In this document: positions 1-9,942 of the stretch, piece by piece
How the letters are laid out: each line of letters starts with the position of its first letter
How positions within the stretch are numbered: the stretch's first letter is position 1
Source: Sphingomonas rhizophila
GTDB taxonomy: Bacteria > Pseudomonadota > Alphaproteobacteria > Sphingomonadales > Sphingomonadaceae
DNA length: 64,000 nucleotides
Direction of reading: 5' to 3'
Assembly: GCF_014396585.1 (NCBI RefSeq)
Contig: NZ_CP060717.1
Span: 1,240,001 to 1,304,000, forward strand
Position numbers and translations under genes: made by a program
Notes under the pieces: model-generated
Database searches by the model: none
What the model was told of the DNA's origin: nothing
Seen by the model: only the letters and a program-made list of their open reading frames with translations

Positions 1-433
1 ACCGGGCTTCAAGACCTACGCCAGGGCCGTCATCGCCAACGCCCAGGCGCTGGCCGCGCGCCTCAAGGAGCGCGGTGCCGACCTGGTCGCGGGCGGGACC
101 GACACCCACCTCGCGCTGGTCGATCTTCGTCCGCTGGGCGTGACCGGCAAGGACGCCGACGAGGCGCTGGAGCGCGCCGGCATCACCTGCAACAAGAACG
201 GCATCCCGTTCGACCCGCTGCCGCCGATGCAGACCAGCGGCATCCGCGTCGGCTCGCCCGCCGGAACCACGCGTGGGTTCGGCGAAGCGGAGTTCCGCGA
301 GATCGGTGATATGGTGGCGGATGTTCTCGACGCGCTGGCCAAGCATGGCAGCGCGGGCGACGCGGCGGTCGAAGCCGACGTCAACGCCCGGGTCCGCGCG
401 CTCTGCGCCCGCTTCCCGATCTATCAGGATTGA
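1..433 (+). CDS. glyA: Serine hydroxymethyltransferase, C-terminal part
   Basis: Reading from base 2, the frame runs open from the window edge to a TGA at 431-433 and encodes the last ~143 residues of a serine hydroxymethyltransferase. Recognisable pieces are the [13 protein letters not shown] stretch, the [13 protein letters not shown] segment and the [15 protein letters not shown] stretch of the C-terminal domain. The PLP lysine lies upstream, outside the window. The enzyme interconverts serine and glycine with tetrahydrofolate in the cytoplasm. It is followed after 3 bases by nrdR and then trmJ, a gene order familiar in sphingomonads. The 5' truncation is only the window boundary. Confidence 0.95.
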   Translation, partial: PGFKTYARAVIANAQALAARLKERGADLVAGGTDTHLALVDLRPLGVTGKDADEALERAGITCNKNGIPFDPLPPMQTSGIRVGSPAGTTRGFGEAEFREIGDMVADVLDALAKHGSAGDAAVEADVNARVRALCARFPIYQD

Positions 434-436
434 GAT

Positions 437-916
437 TTGCGCTGTCCGTTCTGCGCCCACGACAATAGCCAGGTCAAAGACAGCCGACCGAGCGAGGACG
501 GCACGTCGATCCGCCGCCGCCGCCAGTGCGAGGGCTGCGGCGCGCGCTTCACCACGTTCGAGCGCGTGCAGCTGCGCGAGCTGACCGTATTGAAGAGCGA
601 CGGGAAGCGCGAACCCTTCGACCGCGAGAAGCTGCAGCGCGCGATCGGCCATTCGACCCGCAAGCGCGACATCAGCCCGGAAAAGATCGACCAGTTCGTC
701 AGCGGCGTCCAACGCCAGCTGGAAACGCAGGGCGACGAGGTCAGCAGCGCACAGATCGGCGAGGCGGTCATGGCCGGTCTCAAGACCCTCGACCATGTCG
801 CTTACATCCGCTTCGCCAGCATCTACCGCGACTTCTCCGACCCGTCCGATTTCGCCGAGTTCGCCGAGAAGGTCGAGCGCGAGTCGGTGCCGCCCGGCCA
901 GGACAAGCTGCTGTGA
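437..916 (+). CDS. nrdR: Transcriptional repressor NrdR
   Basis: A 159-residue protein with an N-terminal zinc ribbon (CPFC near the start, CEGC near residue 33) followed by an ATP-cone domain, the full NrdR architecture and usual length. NrdR senses nucleotide levels and represses ribonucleotide reductase genes; its DNA target is not in this window. The start is TTG at 437, chosen because the protein must begin MRCPFC and no ATG lies at that point; the gap to the glyA stop is only 3 bases, so translation is probably coupled. Its own stop overlaps the GTG start of trmJ. Confidence 0.95.
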   Translation: MRCPFCAHDNSQVKDSRPSEDGTSIRRRRQCEGCGARFTTFERVQLRELTVLKSDGKREPFDREKLQRAIGHSTRKRDISPEKIDQFVSGVQRQLETQGDEVSSAQIGEAVMAGLKTLDHVAYIRFASIYRDFSDPSDFAEFAEKVERESVPPGQDKLL

Positions 917-1635
917 GCGGCTCCCCGCCGCCGGTCATCATCCTCGTCCGCCCCCAGCTCGGCCAGAACATCGGCAAGGCGGCGCGGGCCATGCTCAATT
1001 TCGGGTTGACCGAGATGCGCCTCGTAACGCCACGCGATGGCTGGCCCAACCCGGAGGCCGGCCCCGCAGCGAGCGGCGCCGACATCGTGCTCGAGAAGGC
1101 GGAAGTGTTCGACAGCGTGGCCGACGCCATCGCCGATTGTTCGCTAGTCTACGCGTCGACGGTGCGCCGCCGCGACCTCGTCATGCCGGTGGTCGGCCCC
1201 GAACAGATGGCTGGCGAAATTCGGTCGGCGGGCGGGCGAAGCGCGATCCTGTTCGGTCCGGAACGCTCCGGGCTCGAAAGCGAGGATGTCGCGCTGGCTT
1301 CGAAGATCGTCACAGTGCCGATCAATCCGCAATTCGGCAGCCTCAACCTGGCTCAGGCCGTCATTCTTCTCGCCTACGAATGGTCACGCGGCGCAGAACT
1401 CGCCCAGCCGACCGCCAAGGAGGAAGAGCCGCCGGCACCGATGAATGATCTCGAGGGGCTGATTGGCCAGCTCAACGATTCGCTCGACGAGGCAGGCTAT
1501 TTTTACCCTCCGGAACGCACCCCGGCGACACAGGCCACGATCCGGACGATCCTGAGCAAGGCGCGCTGGTCGACCCGCGAGATCAAGGCGCTGCGCGGGA
1601 TGATCCGCGCCATGACGACTTCCAGACCGAAGTGA
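913..1635 (+). CDS. trmJ: tRNA/rRNA methyltransferase of the TrmJ type (SPOUT class)
   Basis: A 240-residue SpoU/SPOUT methyltransferase. The N-terminal half reads [20 protein letters not shown], typical of TrmJ/LasT proteins; the knot region contains [14 protein letters not shown] and [15 protein letters not shown]. TrmJ 2'-O-methylates position 32 of tRNAs. The frame is open much further upstream, but the family N-terminus begins at the GTG at 913, which overlaps the nrdR TGA in a GTGA arrangement. Substrate assignment (TrmJ rather than another close SPOUT enzyme) follows family similarity only. Its 3' end overlaps the convergent membrane glycosyltransferase gene by 53 bases. Confidence 0.88.
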   Translation: MSGSPPPVIILVRPQLGQNIGKAARAMLNFGLTEMRLVTPRDGWPNPEAGPAASGADIVLEKAEVFDSVADAIADCSLVYASTVRRRDLVMPVVGPEQMAGEIRSAGGRSAILFGPERSGLESEDVALASKIVTVPINPQFGSLNLAQAVILLAYEWSRGAELAQPTAKEEEPPAPMNDLEGLIGQLNDSLDEAGYFYPPERTPATQATIRTILSKARWSTREIKALRGMIRAMTTSRPK

Positions 1636-3111
1636 GGCCGGCCGTCGCCACGCGGCGATAACCCGACCGTCGCATCCATCGCTCCAGGCTGCCGTCAAGC
1701 CCGCCAGCTAGTGCCTTGGGGGTCGCTCGTTCATGACCGGTGATGATCATGGCCGGGCGGCTGTCGGCGAGATGATCAAGCGTGTCGAAGGTCGCCGGAC
1801 ATAGAGTAGGATCGTCGCAGCGGACGAGATTTCCGGCCCGAAAGAGGAATGGGCCTGTCGCGAAGCGCGGATCGAACGGCAGTCCGCTGTCGATCAGCCG
1901 CACAGGCTCCAGGCCGGCAACCAATCCTTCGGCCGGGTCACCAAACTTTGCGAGCGCATGCGCCTGCCGCTCGACCGCCAGGAGTCTCAAGTCAGGTGGC
2001 GACCGGACCGAATCGACGATCGTCCGCGCCGTCCCCGACACCAGGATCACCCCAAGCACCCCCAGCGTTCCGGGCGTCAAAGGCCGGTTCAGCCGCGGCG
2101 CGACCGATCGCCAGCCATACTTCGCCAGCCACAGGATTAGCGGCGCGACGATCGGCAGCATATAATGACGGAACGGCGGCATGGGCAGCACGATCGCAGC
2201 GACCGTCAACACGACAATGGGTCCAAGCGCTATCGGCAGGGTCGCTGCGCCGCCGACATCCGATCGGCTGCGGAAGCGAATCCACAACGCGGCCAGGCCG
2301 AGCCACAACAGCGGCCCCTGAGCCAGGAACATGACTATTCTCGGCAAGCGGCTGCTCCACGACAACCGATGCGCCTTCCCGATCAGTTCCTGCCAGGCCG
2401 CGACCGCGTCCACGCTGTAATGCAAGACCCGAACAGGAACTGCGCCGGCGCGAGCAGGAACAGTATCAACGTCGGAATGGTCGCGAGTGCGCTTCCTGCC
2501 AGCAAGGCGAGAGCGGGCCGGTCGCCGCGCCGGCACGCCCAGGCGGCTTGCAGCGCGATGGCCGCGGTCGGGAAAGCATAGCTGATCTTGGTCGATGCGG
2601 CGGCGGCGACGGCGAGGCCCGCGATGAATGCACGACCTGCCCCTACGTCTTTCACGGCGTAGAGACGTTCCAGCCCGATGACGAGAAAGAGGAATGGCAG
2701 GGCGTCGTTGCGGGCAACGCTTCCAGCAAAAAGGACGCTATCGGTCACGAGTGCGAGAAGGACCGCCGCAATCCCCGCGCGTCGATCGCCCGCCAGAACC
2801 GCCGCCGTCCGGCCAAGGAGCATCAACGCCACGGCCACCGCGGCCGCGTTGGCCAGGCGGCTTCCCAGGTACAGCCAGCCCGGCATCGCCAGCTCGAGCG
2901 GGGCAAGGATGAATGGCTGCAACGGTGTCTGAAGATAGGCGAAGTCGCGGAACGGGATCAGCCCGCGTCCGACCAGTGCGGTGGCGGCGACATATTGCCC
3001 CTCATCATGGTTCCAGGGGACGGCGAAGGCCGAAGCAACGAGAGCGATCAGCGCCAGGAGTACCGGCCAACGTGGCAAGCGGGCCGGATCGACCACCTGG
3101 TCAGCCGCCAT
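1583..3111 (-). CDS. Membrane glycosyltransferase-like protein (GT39/ArnT-like fold), one frameshift
   Basis: About 509 residues when repaired. The N-terminus carries a hydrophobic segment followed by an NHDEGQY motif and an RDFAYLQTPLQPF stretch, like the catalytic loop of dolichyl-phosphate-mannose-dependent GT-C transferases; many membrane segments follow, then a soluble C-terminal region. It probably moves a lipid-linked sugar across the inner membrane; the substrate is unknown. The frame breaks at the C run 2428-2430: adding one base joins APAQFLFG to VLHYSVDAVAAW and restores a length divisible by three. The ATG at 3111 overlaps the end of the chorismate mutase gene, suggesting co-transcription. 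Confidence 0.7.
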
Positions 3112-3412
3112 GGAGAGTTTCCCAGCGCTTGAGTTCGTGCGCGATCGATGTCTCGATAAGATCTTCATACAGGCGGTCGCACAGGGCACGATCGACATCG
3201 AGCCGCATTGCCTCGGCATCAACCTTGGCCTTTACCTCGGCCTTACGCGCCTCATCGCGGACGACGTCCCGGGTCGGCTTGATGCGGGCAGCGGCGTCCA
3301 TATAGGCGAAGCGGCGGGCCAGCAACTCGACGACGCGGCGATCGACCTCATCGACGCCATCACGAACCTCGGTCATTGTCTGGCAATCGGCAGGATCGGG
3401 TGCGGTGAACAT
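3101..3412 (-). CDS. Chorismate mutase, AroQ type
   Basis: A 103-residue all-helical protein with the AroQ pattern: VDEVDRRVVELLARRF near the start, then arginine/lysine positions in ARIKPTRDVVRDEARK and a C-terminal YEDLIETSIAHE helix. It should convert chorismate to prephenate for phenylalanine and tyrosine synthesis in the cytoplasm. Length fits monofunctional AroQ enzymes (about 90-105 residues). The ATG at 3412 gives MFTAPDPADCQTM; the second ATG, 36 bases in (MTEVRDGVDEVD), is also possible. The membrane glycosyltransferase follows with an 11-base overlap. Confidence 0.85.
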   Translation of the reverse strand: MFTAPDPADCQTMTEVRDGVDEVDRRVVELLARRFAYMDAAARIKPTRDVVRDEARKAEVKAKVDAEAMRLDVDRALCDRLYEDLIETSIAHELKRWETLHGG

Positions 3413-3592
3413 CGCTGCCCTATGCGTTGCCCGCCCCGGCTTGCAAAGCCTTGACCTTGCGCCCCTTCCCGTCTAGGCGGCCGCCTTCGCAATTGACCCT
3501 GCACGCCCGGTGAAGCGGTGGTCGCGTCCGACATCTGGTCGGGCGGTGCGGTCCGGGCACACGCACACGAAGTAGCAAATTGGAGAATATCG

Positions 3593-4207
3593 ATGTCGAA
3601 GCGCTCAAGCGCCAAGTATAAGCTCGACCGCCGCATGGGCGAAAACGTCTTCGGACGTCCCAAGAGCCCGGTCAACCGCCGCGAATATGGTCCCGGCCAG
3701 CACGGCCAGCGCCGCAAGTCGAAGATCAGCGACTTCGGTATCCAGCTGCGCGCCAAGCAGAAGCTCAAGGGCTATTACGGCGACGTCACCGAAAAGCAGT
3801 TCAAGCAGACGTTCCAGACCGCCAGCCGGATGAAGGGTGACGCGTCGCAGAACCTCATCGGCCTGCTCGAGCGCCGCCTCGACATGATCGTCTATCGCGC
3901 CAAGTTCGCGCCGACGATCTGGGCCGCGCGCCAGCTGGTCAGCCATGGCCACATCTTCGTCAACGGCGTGAAGTGCAACATCGCGTCGCGCCGCGTCGAC
4001 GTCGGCAGCGAAATCACGCTGGGCAAGAAGGCGCAGGAAATGGCGCTGGTGATGGAAGCGCAGAGCCTCGCCGAGCGCGACATCCCCGACTACGTTGTTG
4101 CCGACGGCACCGCCAAGGTCACTTTCTCGCGCGTGCCCACGCTCGACGAAGTCCCCTACCCGGTGAAGATGGAACCGAACCTCGTCGTTGAATTCTATTC
4201 GCGATAA
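3593..4207 (+). CDS. rpsD: 30S ribosomal protein S4
   Basis: A 204-residue S4 protein beginning [18 protein letters not shown], with [13 protein letters not shown] and the S4 RNA-binding domain ([14 protein letters not shown]) in the middle. S4 nucleates assembly of the small subunit by binding 16S rRNA. The ATG at 3593 is preceded by TGGAGAATATCG, a good ribosome-binding site; the frame is open 75 bases further upstream but that part is not S4-like. A strong hairpin terminator follows at 4231. S4 often represses its own translation, but I see no diagnostic mRNA structure here. Confidence 0.97.
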   Translation: MSKRSSAKYKLDRRMGENVFGRPKSPVNRREYGPGQHGQRRKSKISDFGIQLRAKQKLKGYYGDVTEKQFKQTFQTASRMKGDASQNLIGLLERRLDMIVYRAKFAPTIWAARQLVSHGHIFVNGVKCNIASRRVDVGSEITLGKKAQEMALVMEAQSLAERDIPDYVVADGTAKVTFSRVPTLDEVPYPVKMEPNLVVEFYSR

Positions 4208-4230
4208 GCGGACCAAATTCCGGAGTTCAC

Positions 4231-4258
4231 GAAGGGCGGTCCGAAAGGGCCGCCCTTC
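4231..4258. terminator. Hairpin terminator between rpsD and the M61 peptidase gene
   Basis: Near-perfect inverted repeat GAAGGGCGGTCC / GGGCCGCCCTTC around a GAAA loop, followed by TTCGTT on the plus strand. It sits 24 bases after the rpsD stop and 12 bases from the convergent peptidase stop, so it may serve both genes. The T-tract is weak. Confidence 0.75.
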
Positions 4259-4269
4259 TTCGTTGCGTC

Positions 4270-6045
4270 CTACTTGGCCGGATACGGAACGAGCAGCCAG
4301 CGCTGGAACAACGCCTTCTGCTGTGCGGTCGGATTGTCGGCAAGACGCACGCTCGGCGACTTCGCGGGCCGGCCGCCAAGCACCAGCTTCCTTTCCTGAA
4401 GCTCGTCGCGGCGGAAGAAGGAGACGGTGACGGTGTCGCCGGGCTTGTAGTCGCCAAGGATCGTGGCGAAGCGGCCTTCGTCGACCCGCTTGCCGTCGAT
4501 CGCGACGAGAATGTCGTCGGTTTCCAGGCCAGCGTTCCAGGCTGGTCCGTCACGGGTCACGGCGGTCAGCTTCATCGCCCCGCCGCTCGCGTCGGCGGAC
4601 CATCCGGCCTTGGCGACCGTCGGCGCCCCGCCCATGTCGAGGGTCAGCCCGACTGGGGCCAGCAAGGCCGCGAAATCGACGTCGCTCGGCGCATCGACGT
4701 ATTTCGCCCACCACGCGTCCCAACTGTGCCCCGTGAGCTCAGCCAGGATCGCCCGCATGTCGGCCGACGTGAACCCGCGAGCGCCGTTGCCGAAACGCTC
4801 ATACAATCGCTGGTGCACATCGCGGTACGACACCCGGCCACCCGTGTCCTGGAGCAAGGCAATATCGAGCGCCCAGGACGCGATCGCTCCCTCCGAATAG
4901 ATGTTCACCCAGGCGTTGTTGGCGCGATTGCCGCTGGGCGACATCCACTCGTCGAACGACGCTTCGGCGACCGACTTCACGAGACGCCCGGGACGGTTCT
5001 TGTTTGCATCGATAGCGTCGGCAAGCTCGCCGAAATATTCATCGGGCTTCATCAGGCCGGAGCGCAGCAAGAGGTGCGGCGTAAAATATTCGGTCGACCC
5101 TTCGTGCACCCACAGCAGGTCGGTGTAATTCTCTTTCTCGTAATCGTACGGCACCATGGCCCCGGCACGGTACGCCTTGACGTTCCACGTATGGATGAAC
5201 TCGTGGCTCGCGGTACCGAGGAAGCCCATGTAGCGATCGCGCGGGGCGAAACGGTAGCGGGGCAGCTGGATCACAGTCGAATTCTTGTGCTCGGTCGCCC
5301 CTCCGACGCCATCGGTGGCGTGGACGATGAACAGGTAGCGCCGGAACGGATAGCCCTTCCAGATGGTCTGCGACTGCGGGACCATTTTCTTCAGATCGGC
5401 GACCATCCGGTCGCCGTCGTGATTGCCCTTCCCCCAGATCACCAGTTCGTAGCGGCGACCGTCGGCGTCGAAGGTGCGCAACTGGTGCGGTCCTGCCTCG
5501 ATCGGGCTGTCGACGAGAACGTCCCAGTTGGGGGCGGTGAATCGGCCGCGACCGTTCGGCTCCATGCCGGAAAACGCGCGCCAGCTGCCCGGCATACTCA
5601 ATGCGACGCTGACCGGTTCTTGGCGGTGGCGGTCGGCGTACATGAACACGCCGGAGGCATCGAGATAGGCATGGCTGTCGTCGATGTGCCGCGACCGGAG
5701 GCCAAGCTCGTTACCGAACACGTCATAGGTCACGGTCACCGGCTGCCCCGACGCGCGGCGAATCCGCCACGTCGACTTGTCCACCTTTTGCCATCCAAGC
5801 TTGCGCCCCGACGCATCGGTCGCGGTGAAGCCGCTGACTCCATTGGCGAGATTCAGGATCGAGTAGCGACCGGTCCGCCACGCCGGCATCTTGACGTCGA
5901 GCGTGTCCCCGGCCGCGGCCGGGAAGGTGATTGTTACCTTTCCGCTGTGGTGCTCGGGCTTCGTCAGGTCGATGGCATAGTCGACCTTCGCCATCGCCGG
6001 ACTCGCCACGCCGGCAAACAGCGCCACCATCCACATCGCACGCAT
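4270..6045 (-). CDS. Secreted M61-family glycyl aminopeptidase-like protein with PDZ domain
   Basis: 591 residues: a signal peptide (MRAMWMVALFAGVASPAMA), an N-terminal beta-rich M61 domain, the zinc site HEFIHTWN (HExxH) with the third ligand region WVHEGSTEYF downstream, and a C-terminal PDZ domain (AGLETDDILVAIDGKR). Family members are exported metallopeptidases that release N-terminal glycine or alanine. Two ATGs compete: that at 6051 lies directly against the GGGAGG ribosome-binding site, so the one at 6045, with a six-base gap, is the better start. It is divergent from aguA and convergent with rpsD. Confidence 0.9.
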   Translation of the reverse strand: MRAMWMVALFAGVASPAMAKVDYAIDLTKPEHHSGKVTITFPAAAGDTLDVKMPAWRTGRYSILNLANGVSGFTATDASGRKLGWQKVDKSTWRIRRASGQPVTVTYDVFGNELGLRSRHIDDSHAYLDASGVFMYADRHRQEPVSVALSMPGSWRAFSGMEPNGRGRFTAPNWDVLVDSPIEAGPHQLRTFDADGRRYELVIWGKGNHDGDRMVADLKKMVPQSQTIWKGYPFRRYLFIVHATDGVGGATEHKNSTVIQLPRYRFAPRDRYMGFLGTASHEFIHTWNVKAYRAGAMVPYDYEKENYTDLLWVHEGSTEYFTPHLLLRSGLMKPDEYFGELADAIDANKNRPGRLVKSVAEASFDEWMSPSGNRANNAWVNIYSEGAIASWALDIALLQDTGGRVSYRDVHQRLYERFGNGARGFTSADMRAILAELTGHSWDAWWAKYVDAPSDVDFAALLAPVGLTLDMGGAPTVAKAGWSADASGGAMKLTAVTRDGPAWNAGLETDDILVAIDGKRVDEGRFATILGDYKPGDTVTVSFFRRDELQERKLVLGGRPAKSPSVRLADNPTAQQKALFQRWLLVPYPAK

Positions 6046-6146
6046 CGACATCCTCCCTAATTTGCGAGCGACCCTAGCAGGCGATCTGCCGCTGGCCAGT
6101 GGCCCTTCGCTTTGCGTTGGCGGGATCAATCGGATAGGCGCCCCGC

Positions 6147-7121
6147 ATGACTACCCCGCCACCCGCCGAATGGGCGCCACACGATGCCGTCTGGATCGGC
6201 TTCCCAAGCGATGCGAGCCTTTGGGAAGACGACCTTGCGCCGGCCCAGGCCGAGGTTGCCGCCTTCGCCGAAGCCATCCATGCGGACGGTGCCGGCGAGG
6301 AAGTCCGCCTTGTCGCCGCCGACGAGACCGCTGCGGCAGCGGCACGGCGGCTGGCGCCGTTTGCGACGGTGGTGGTCGAACCCTTCGGTGATATCTGGCT
6401 GCGCGATACGGGGGCGATCATCGTCGGCACCAGCGCGGATCGCCGGGCGCAGGGGTTCCGGTTCAACGGCTGGGGCGACAAGTACGACCTGCCGGGCGAC
6501 GACACCATCGGCGAACGCCTAGCGACCGGCGCTGGCCTTGCCTATTCGAAAGCCGACTGGGTGCTGGAAGGCGGCGCCATCGACGGTGACGGGACCGGCA
6601 CCTTTCTCACCACCGAGCAATGCCTGCTTAACCCGAACCGCAATCCCGGCTTCGACCAGGAAGAGGTCGAAACCCGGCTCCGGCGCGATCTTGGTGCGAC
6701 GATGGTGGTGTGGCTCGGCGACGGCCTTGAGAACGACCACACCGACGGTCACGTTGACAACCTGGCCCGCTTCGTCGGCGTCGGGCGCGTCGTGGTTCCC
6801 GAAGCGACGGATGACGACCCCAACGCCGACGCCTACGCCGAGGCGGCGGTCGCGCTGCTTGACGCCGATCTGGAGGTCGTCGCGATCCCGTCCCCCGGCC
6901 GCGTCGAGCGCGACGGCGAGATCATCCCCGCGAGCTACATGAACTTCTACATCGGCAATGCCGCCGTCGTCGTTCCGCAATATGGCTCGCCCAATGATGC
7001 TGTCGCGGTTGCGGCGCTGCAGGACATCTTCCCCGACCGGCGCGTTATCGGGCTTCGCGCCGACCATGTCCTGACCGGCGGCGGAAGTTTTCACTGCATC
7101 AGCCAGCAGGTACCCCAATGA
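6147..7121 (+). CDS. aguA: Agmatine deiminase
   Basis: 324 residues of the porphyromonas-type peptidyl-arginine deiminase superfamily. Visible active-site segments are WLRDTGAI, the HTDGHVDNLARF histidine/aspartate motif, and the C-terminal GGGSFHCISQQVP carrying the catalytic cysteine. It hydrolyses agmatine to N-carbamoylputrescine and ammonia. The ATG at 6147 gives MTTPPPAEWAPHDAVWIGFP, the normal family beginning. It is somewhat shorter than the common 340-370 residues but all catalytic parts are present. Its TGA overlaps the aguB ATG, so the pair forms a two-step operon to putrescine. Confidence 0.95.
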   Translation: MTTPPPAEWAPHDAVWIGFPSDASLWEDDLAPAQAEVAAFAEAIHADGAGEEVRLVAADETAAAAARRLAPFATVVVEPFGDIWLRDTGAIIVGTSADRRAQGFRFNGWGDKYDLPGDDTIGERLATGAGLAYSKADWVLEGGAIDGDGTGTFLTTEQCLLNPNRNPGFDQEEVETRLRRDLGATMVVWLGDGLENDHTDGHVDNLARFVGVGRVVVPEATDDDPNADAYAEAAVALLDADLEVVAIPSPGRVERDGEIIPASYMNFYIGNAAVVVPQYGSPNDAVAVAALQDIFPDRRVIGLRADHVLTGGGSFHCISQQVPQ

Positions 7122-7969
7122 CCCAGAAGATCACCGTTGCGGCGCTGCAGCTCGCGTTCGGCGAGGACACCGCGAAGAATATCGCCAACGTGTCCGACCT
7201 GGTGCGCGAGGCGGCGTCGAAGGGCGCGCAAGTCGTGCTGCCGCCGGAACTGTTCGAGGGCCCCTATTTTTGCCGCGTCGAGGACGAAGGGCTGTTTGCG
7301 ACCGCCAGGCCGACCGCGGAACATCCTTCGGTAGTCGCGATGCAGGCGCTGGCGAAGGAACTCGGGATCTGGATCCCGACCAGCTTTTTCGAGGCGGACG
7401 GTCCGCATCACTACAACTCGTTGGCGATGATCAATCCGGATGGCGCGGTTGCCGGCGTCTATCGCAAGAGCCACATCCCCGATGGCCCGGGCTATGAGGA
7501 AAAGTTCTACTTCCGGCCAGGGAACACCGGATTCAAGGTCTGGCCGGGCGCGGAGACGACGCTGGGTGTCGGCATCTGCTGGGACCAGTGGTATCCGGAA
7601 ACCGCGCGCGCGATGATGCTGATGGGCGCGCAAGTCCTGTTCTACCCGACCGCGATCGGCACCGAACCGCATGATCCCGACCTCGACACGTCGCGCCTCT
7701 GGCGGCGGGCAATGATCGGACATGCGGTCAGCAATGTCGTGCCGGTCGTCGCCGCCAACCGCATCGGCACCGAGTGCGGCCAGCGTTTCTACGGCCATAG
7801 TTTCATCTGTGACGAGCGCGGAGACCTGCTCGCCGAGTTCGGCGCCGATGAGACCGGTGTCCTTGTCGCGACGCTCGACATCGACCAGGCCAAGCGCCAC
7901 CGCGCCGCCTTTGGCTTCTTCCGCGATCGCCGGCCGGAACTTTACGGACGGCTGACCCAGGACATCTAG
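7118..7969 (+). CDS. aguB: N-carbamoylputrescine amidase
   Basis: 283 residues of the nitrilase superfamily with the Glu-Lys-Cys triad in PPELFEGPYFC, YRKSHIPDGPGY and GVGICWDQWYPE. It hydrolyses N-carbamoylputrescine to putrescine, CO2 and ammonia. The ATG at 7118 overlaps the aguA stop, and the KFYFRPGNTGF stretch is typical of AguB rather than of other nitrilases. With aguA it gives a complete agmatine-to-putrescine route; no arginine decarboxylase is in the window. Ends one base before the convergent lysA stop. Confidence 0.95.
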   Translation: MTQKITVAALQLAFGEDTAKNIANVSDLVREAASKGAQVVLPPELFEGPYFCRVEDEGLFATARPTAEHPSVVAMQALAKELGIWIPTSFFEADGPHHYNSLAMINPDGAVAGVYRKSHIPDGPGYEEKFYFRPGNTGFKVWPGAETTLGVGICWDQWYPETARAMMLMGAQVLFYPTAIGTEPHDPDLDTSRLWRRAMIGHAVSNVVPVVAANRIGTECGQRFYGHSFICDERGDLLAEFGADETGVLVATLDIDQAKRHRAAFGFFRDRRPELYGRLTQDI

Positions 7970-7970
7970 G

Positions 7971-9235
7971 TCAGCGGCCGGACAGCCATTTCGGCAGGGG
8001 CATCGCCGCCGCCTCGGCGAGGTCGATCCGCTTGCGGACCAGCGCCCAACGATCGCCGTCGACCAACACTTCGGGGTCAGCTCGCGGCTGTTGTAGCCGC
8101 TCGACATTGCAGCTCCGTACGCGCCCGCGGTGCGGAAAACGACCAGGTCACCCTCTCCCACCGCGTCCATGTCGCGGCCCATGGCGAACGTATCGCCGCT
8201 CTCGCACACCGGGCCGACGACATTGGCCGTCATGCGTTCGCCGCTGGGTACGACGGCATCGAGATGATGGTAGGCGTCGTAAAGCGCCGGTCGCATCAGG
8301 TCGTTCATCGCCGCATCGACGATGAGCCAGGGGTGGTACTCGCCCGGTTTGACACGGACGACCCGGGCCAGAAGTACGCCGGCGTTGCCGCTGATCAGGC
8401 GCCCGGGTTCGAACGCTAACCTCACGCCCCAATCCCGAGTGACGCGCTCGACCATCGCGCCATAGGCGTCGGGGCTCGGCGGTTCCGGCTGGCCCGGCCC
8501 GTAGGGAACGCCCAGGCCGCCGCCGAGGTCGGCAATTTTCAATGGCATGCCTTCATCGCGCATGCTGGCGATGAACCGGCCAAGCCGCTCGAACGCCGAT
8601 TCCAGCGGCGCAAGGCTTGTCAGCTGGCTGCCGATGTGGACGGTCACCCCGCAAATCTCGAGACCGGGGAGCCCATGCGCGGTGCGGAACGCCTCCAGCG
8701 CCTGCGACGCGGGAATACCGAACTTGTTGTCGGCGTTGCCGGTGGTGATCTTGGCGTGGGTGCCGGCGTCAACGTCGGGGTTCAACCGGAAAGCGATCGG
8801 CGCGGTCTGCCCAACGCGCACGGCGACGTCCGACAGGGTGCGGGCTTCCTCGACCGATTCCAGGTTGAACTGGAGAACCCCGCCGAGCAGCGCCTCCTCC
8901 ATTTCCGAAGCCGTCTTGCCGACGCCGGAGAACAGGATCTTCCCGGGCGGGACACCAGCGGCCCGCGCGCGGCGATATTCGCCGATCGACACGATGTCAG
9001 CGCCCAGCCCTTCTCGCGCCAGCGTCGCCAGCACCGCCGGATTGGGATTGGCCTTCACCGCGTAGGCGATCAGCGGATCGTCGAGGCCCGCCAGCGCCCG
9101 CTGCATGGCTCGCGCATGACGAACGAGGGTCGCGGTCGAATAGACATAAACGGGAGTGCCGACTTCATCGGCAATGTCCGCAAGCGGCACGTCTTCGCAG
9201 CGCAGGACGCCGTCGACGTAGTGAAAATGGTCCAT
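7971..9235 (-). CDS. lysA: Diaminopimelate decarboxylase, one frameshift near the 3' end
   Basis: 421 residues when repaired. The PLP-barrel starts YAVKANPNPAVLATLA (PLP lysine in the AVKAN motif), with HIGSQLTSL and the GGGLG phosphate-binding loop, then CESGDTFAMGRD and GAYGAAMSSGYNSR near the C-terminus. It makes lysine from meso-diaminopimelate. After ELTP the frame is lost at the G run 8073-8076; adding one base there gives EVLVDGDRWALVRKRIDL and a normal stop at 7971, whereas the unshifted frame runs antisense through aguB for hundreds of codons. Starts four bases after the uracil-DNA glycosylase stop, so the two form an operon. Confidence 0.92.
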
Positions 9236-9238
9236 GGT

Positions 9239-9919
9239 TCAGTCCAGTGTGGCCGGGCGGAATGCCAACGCCTCGGCAAAAACGGATTCGAACATACCGG
9301 CGTCGAGCCGTCGCGTGTTCTGGTTGTAGCGGCTGCAGTGATAGCTATCGACCAATCGCAAGTCGTCCGAAATCTGGTGAACCGCGCCGTGGGCGAACTT
9401 CGACCGTGCCGGCGACAAACCGAAGCTTCGGCAGAGGCTGTCGTGAGCGACCTTCCCGAGCGCGATGAAGGTCGTCAGGTTGGGCAGACTGGCAATCGCC
9501 TCCATCAGGAACGGCCGGCAGTTGGCTTCCTCGACCGGAAGGGTCTTGTTCTGCGGCGGAAGGCACTTGACGGCGTTGAGGATGATGGCGCCCCGCAACC
9601 GCAAGCCGTCGCCCGGATCGGCAGCGTAATTCCCCTCGCTTAGCCCGAATTTGGCCAGCGTCGCGTAGAGCAGGTCACCCGCATAGTCGCCGGTGAACGG
9701 ACGTCCGGTGCGGTTTGCGCCATGCTTGCCAGGCGCCAGCCCGATGATCGCCAGCCACGCCTGCCGGTCACCGAACGCGGGAACCGGCGCGTTCCACCAA
9801 TCCGGGAACTCCACGCGGCATTCGCGGCGTAGCGCGACCAGCCGCGGGCACAGCGGACAATCGCGAAGCGCTTCGGCATCGGGCAGCGGCGATCGCTCGG
9901 CGGGGGTGGCGGTTAGCAT
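9239..9919 (-). CDS. Uracil-DNA glycosylase, iron-sulfur type (family 5-like)
   Basis: 226 residues. The N-terminus has a CPLCPRLVALRREC arrangement and later cysteines (NAVKCLPP, NCRPF) that would hold a 4Fe-4S cluster, and the uracil-pocket motif GLAPGKHGANRTGRPF followed by GDYAGDLLY. The histidine-containing C-terminal motif is YHCSRYNQNTRRL. This is the pattern of thermophile-type UDGb (family 5) enzymes, which remove uracil and some other deaminated bases from DNA. Family 4 is the alternative. It is transcribed just ahead of lysA and is divergent from folK. Confidence 0.85.
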   Translation of the reverse strand: MLTATPAERSPLPDAEALRDCPLCPRLVALRRECRVEFPDWWNAPVPAFGDRQAWLAIIGLAPGKHGANRTGRPFTGDYAGDLLYATLAKFGLSEGNYAADPGDGLRLRGAIILNAVKCLPPQNKTLPVEEANCRPFLMEAIASLPNLTTFIALGKVAHDSLCRSFGLSPARSKFAHGAVHQISDDLRLVDSYHCSRYNQNTRRLDAGMFESVFAEALAFRPATLD

Positions 9920-9942
9920 CGGTAATGCCTAGGCGAGCGCGG

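Noticed and set aside
4726-6060. Open frame of about 444 codons opposite the M61 peptidase gene
   Set aside because: The peptidase on the other strand has signal peptide, HExxH and PDZ; the antisense frame has no domain or start signal.
7091-9235. A 714-codon minus-strand frame combining lysA with sequence antisense to aguB
   Set aside because: The part past residue ~390 is unlike any LysA; a missing base at 8073-8076 restores the normal lysA end at 7971.
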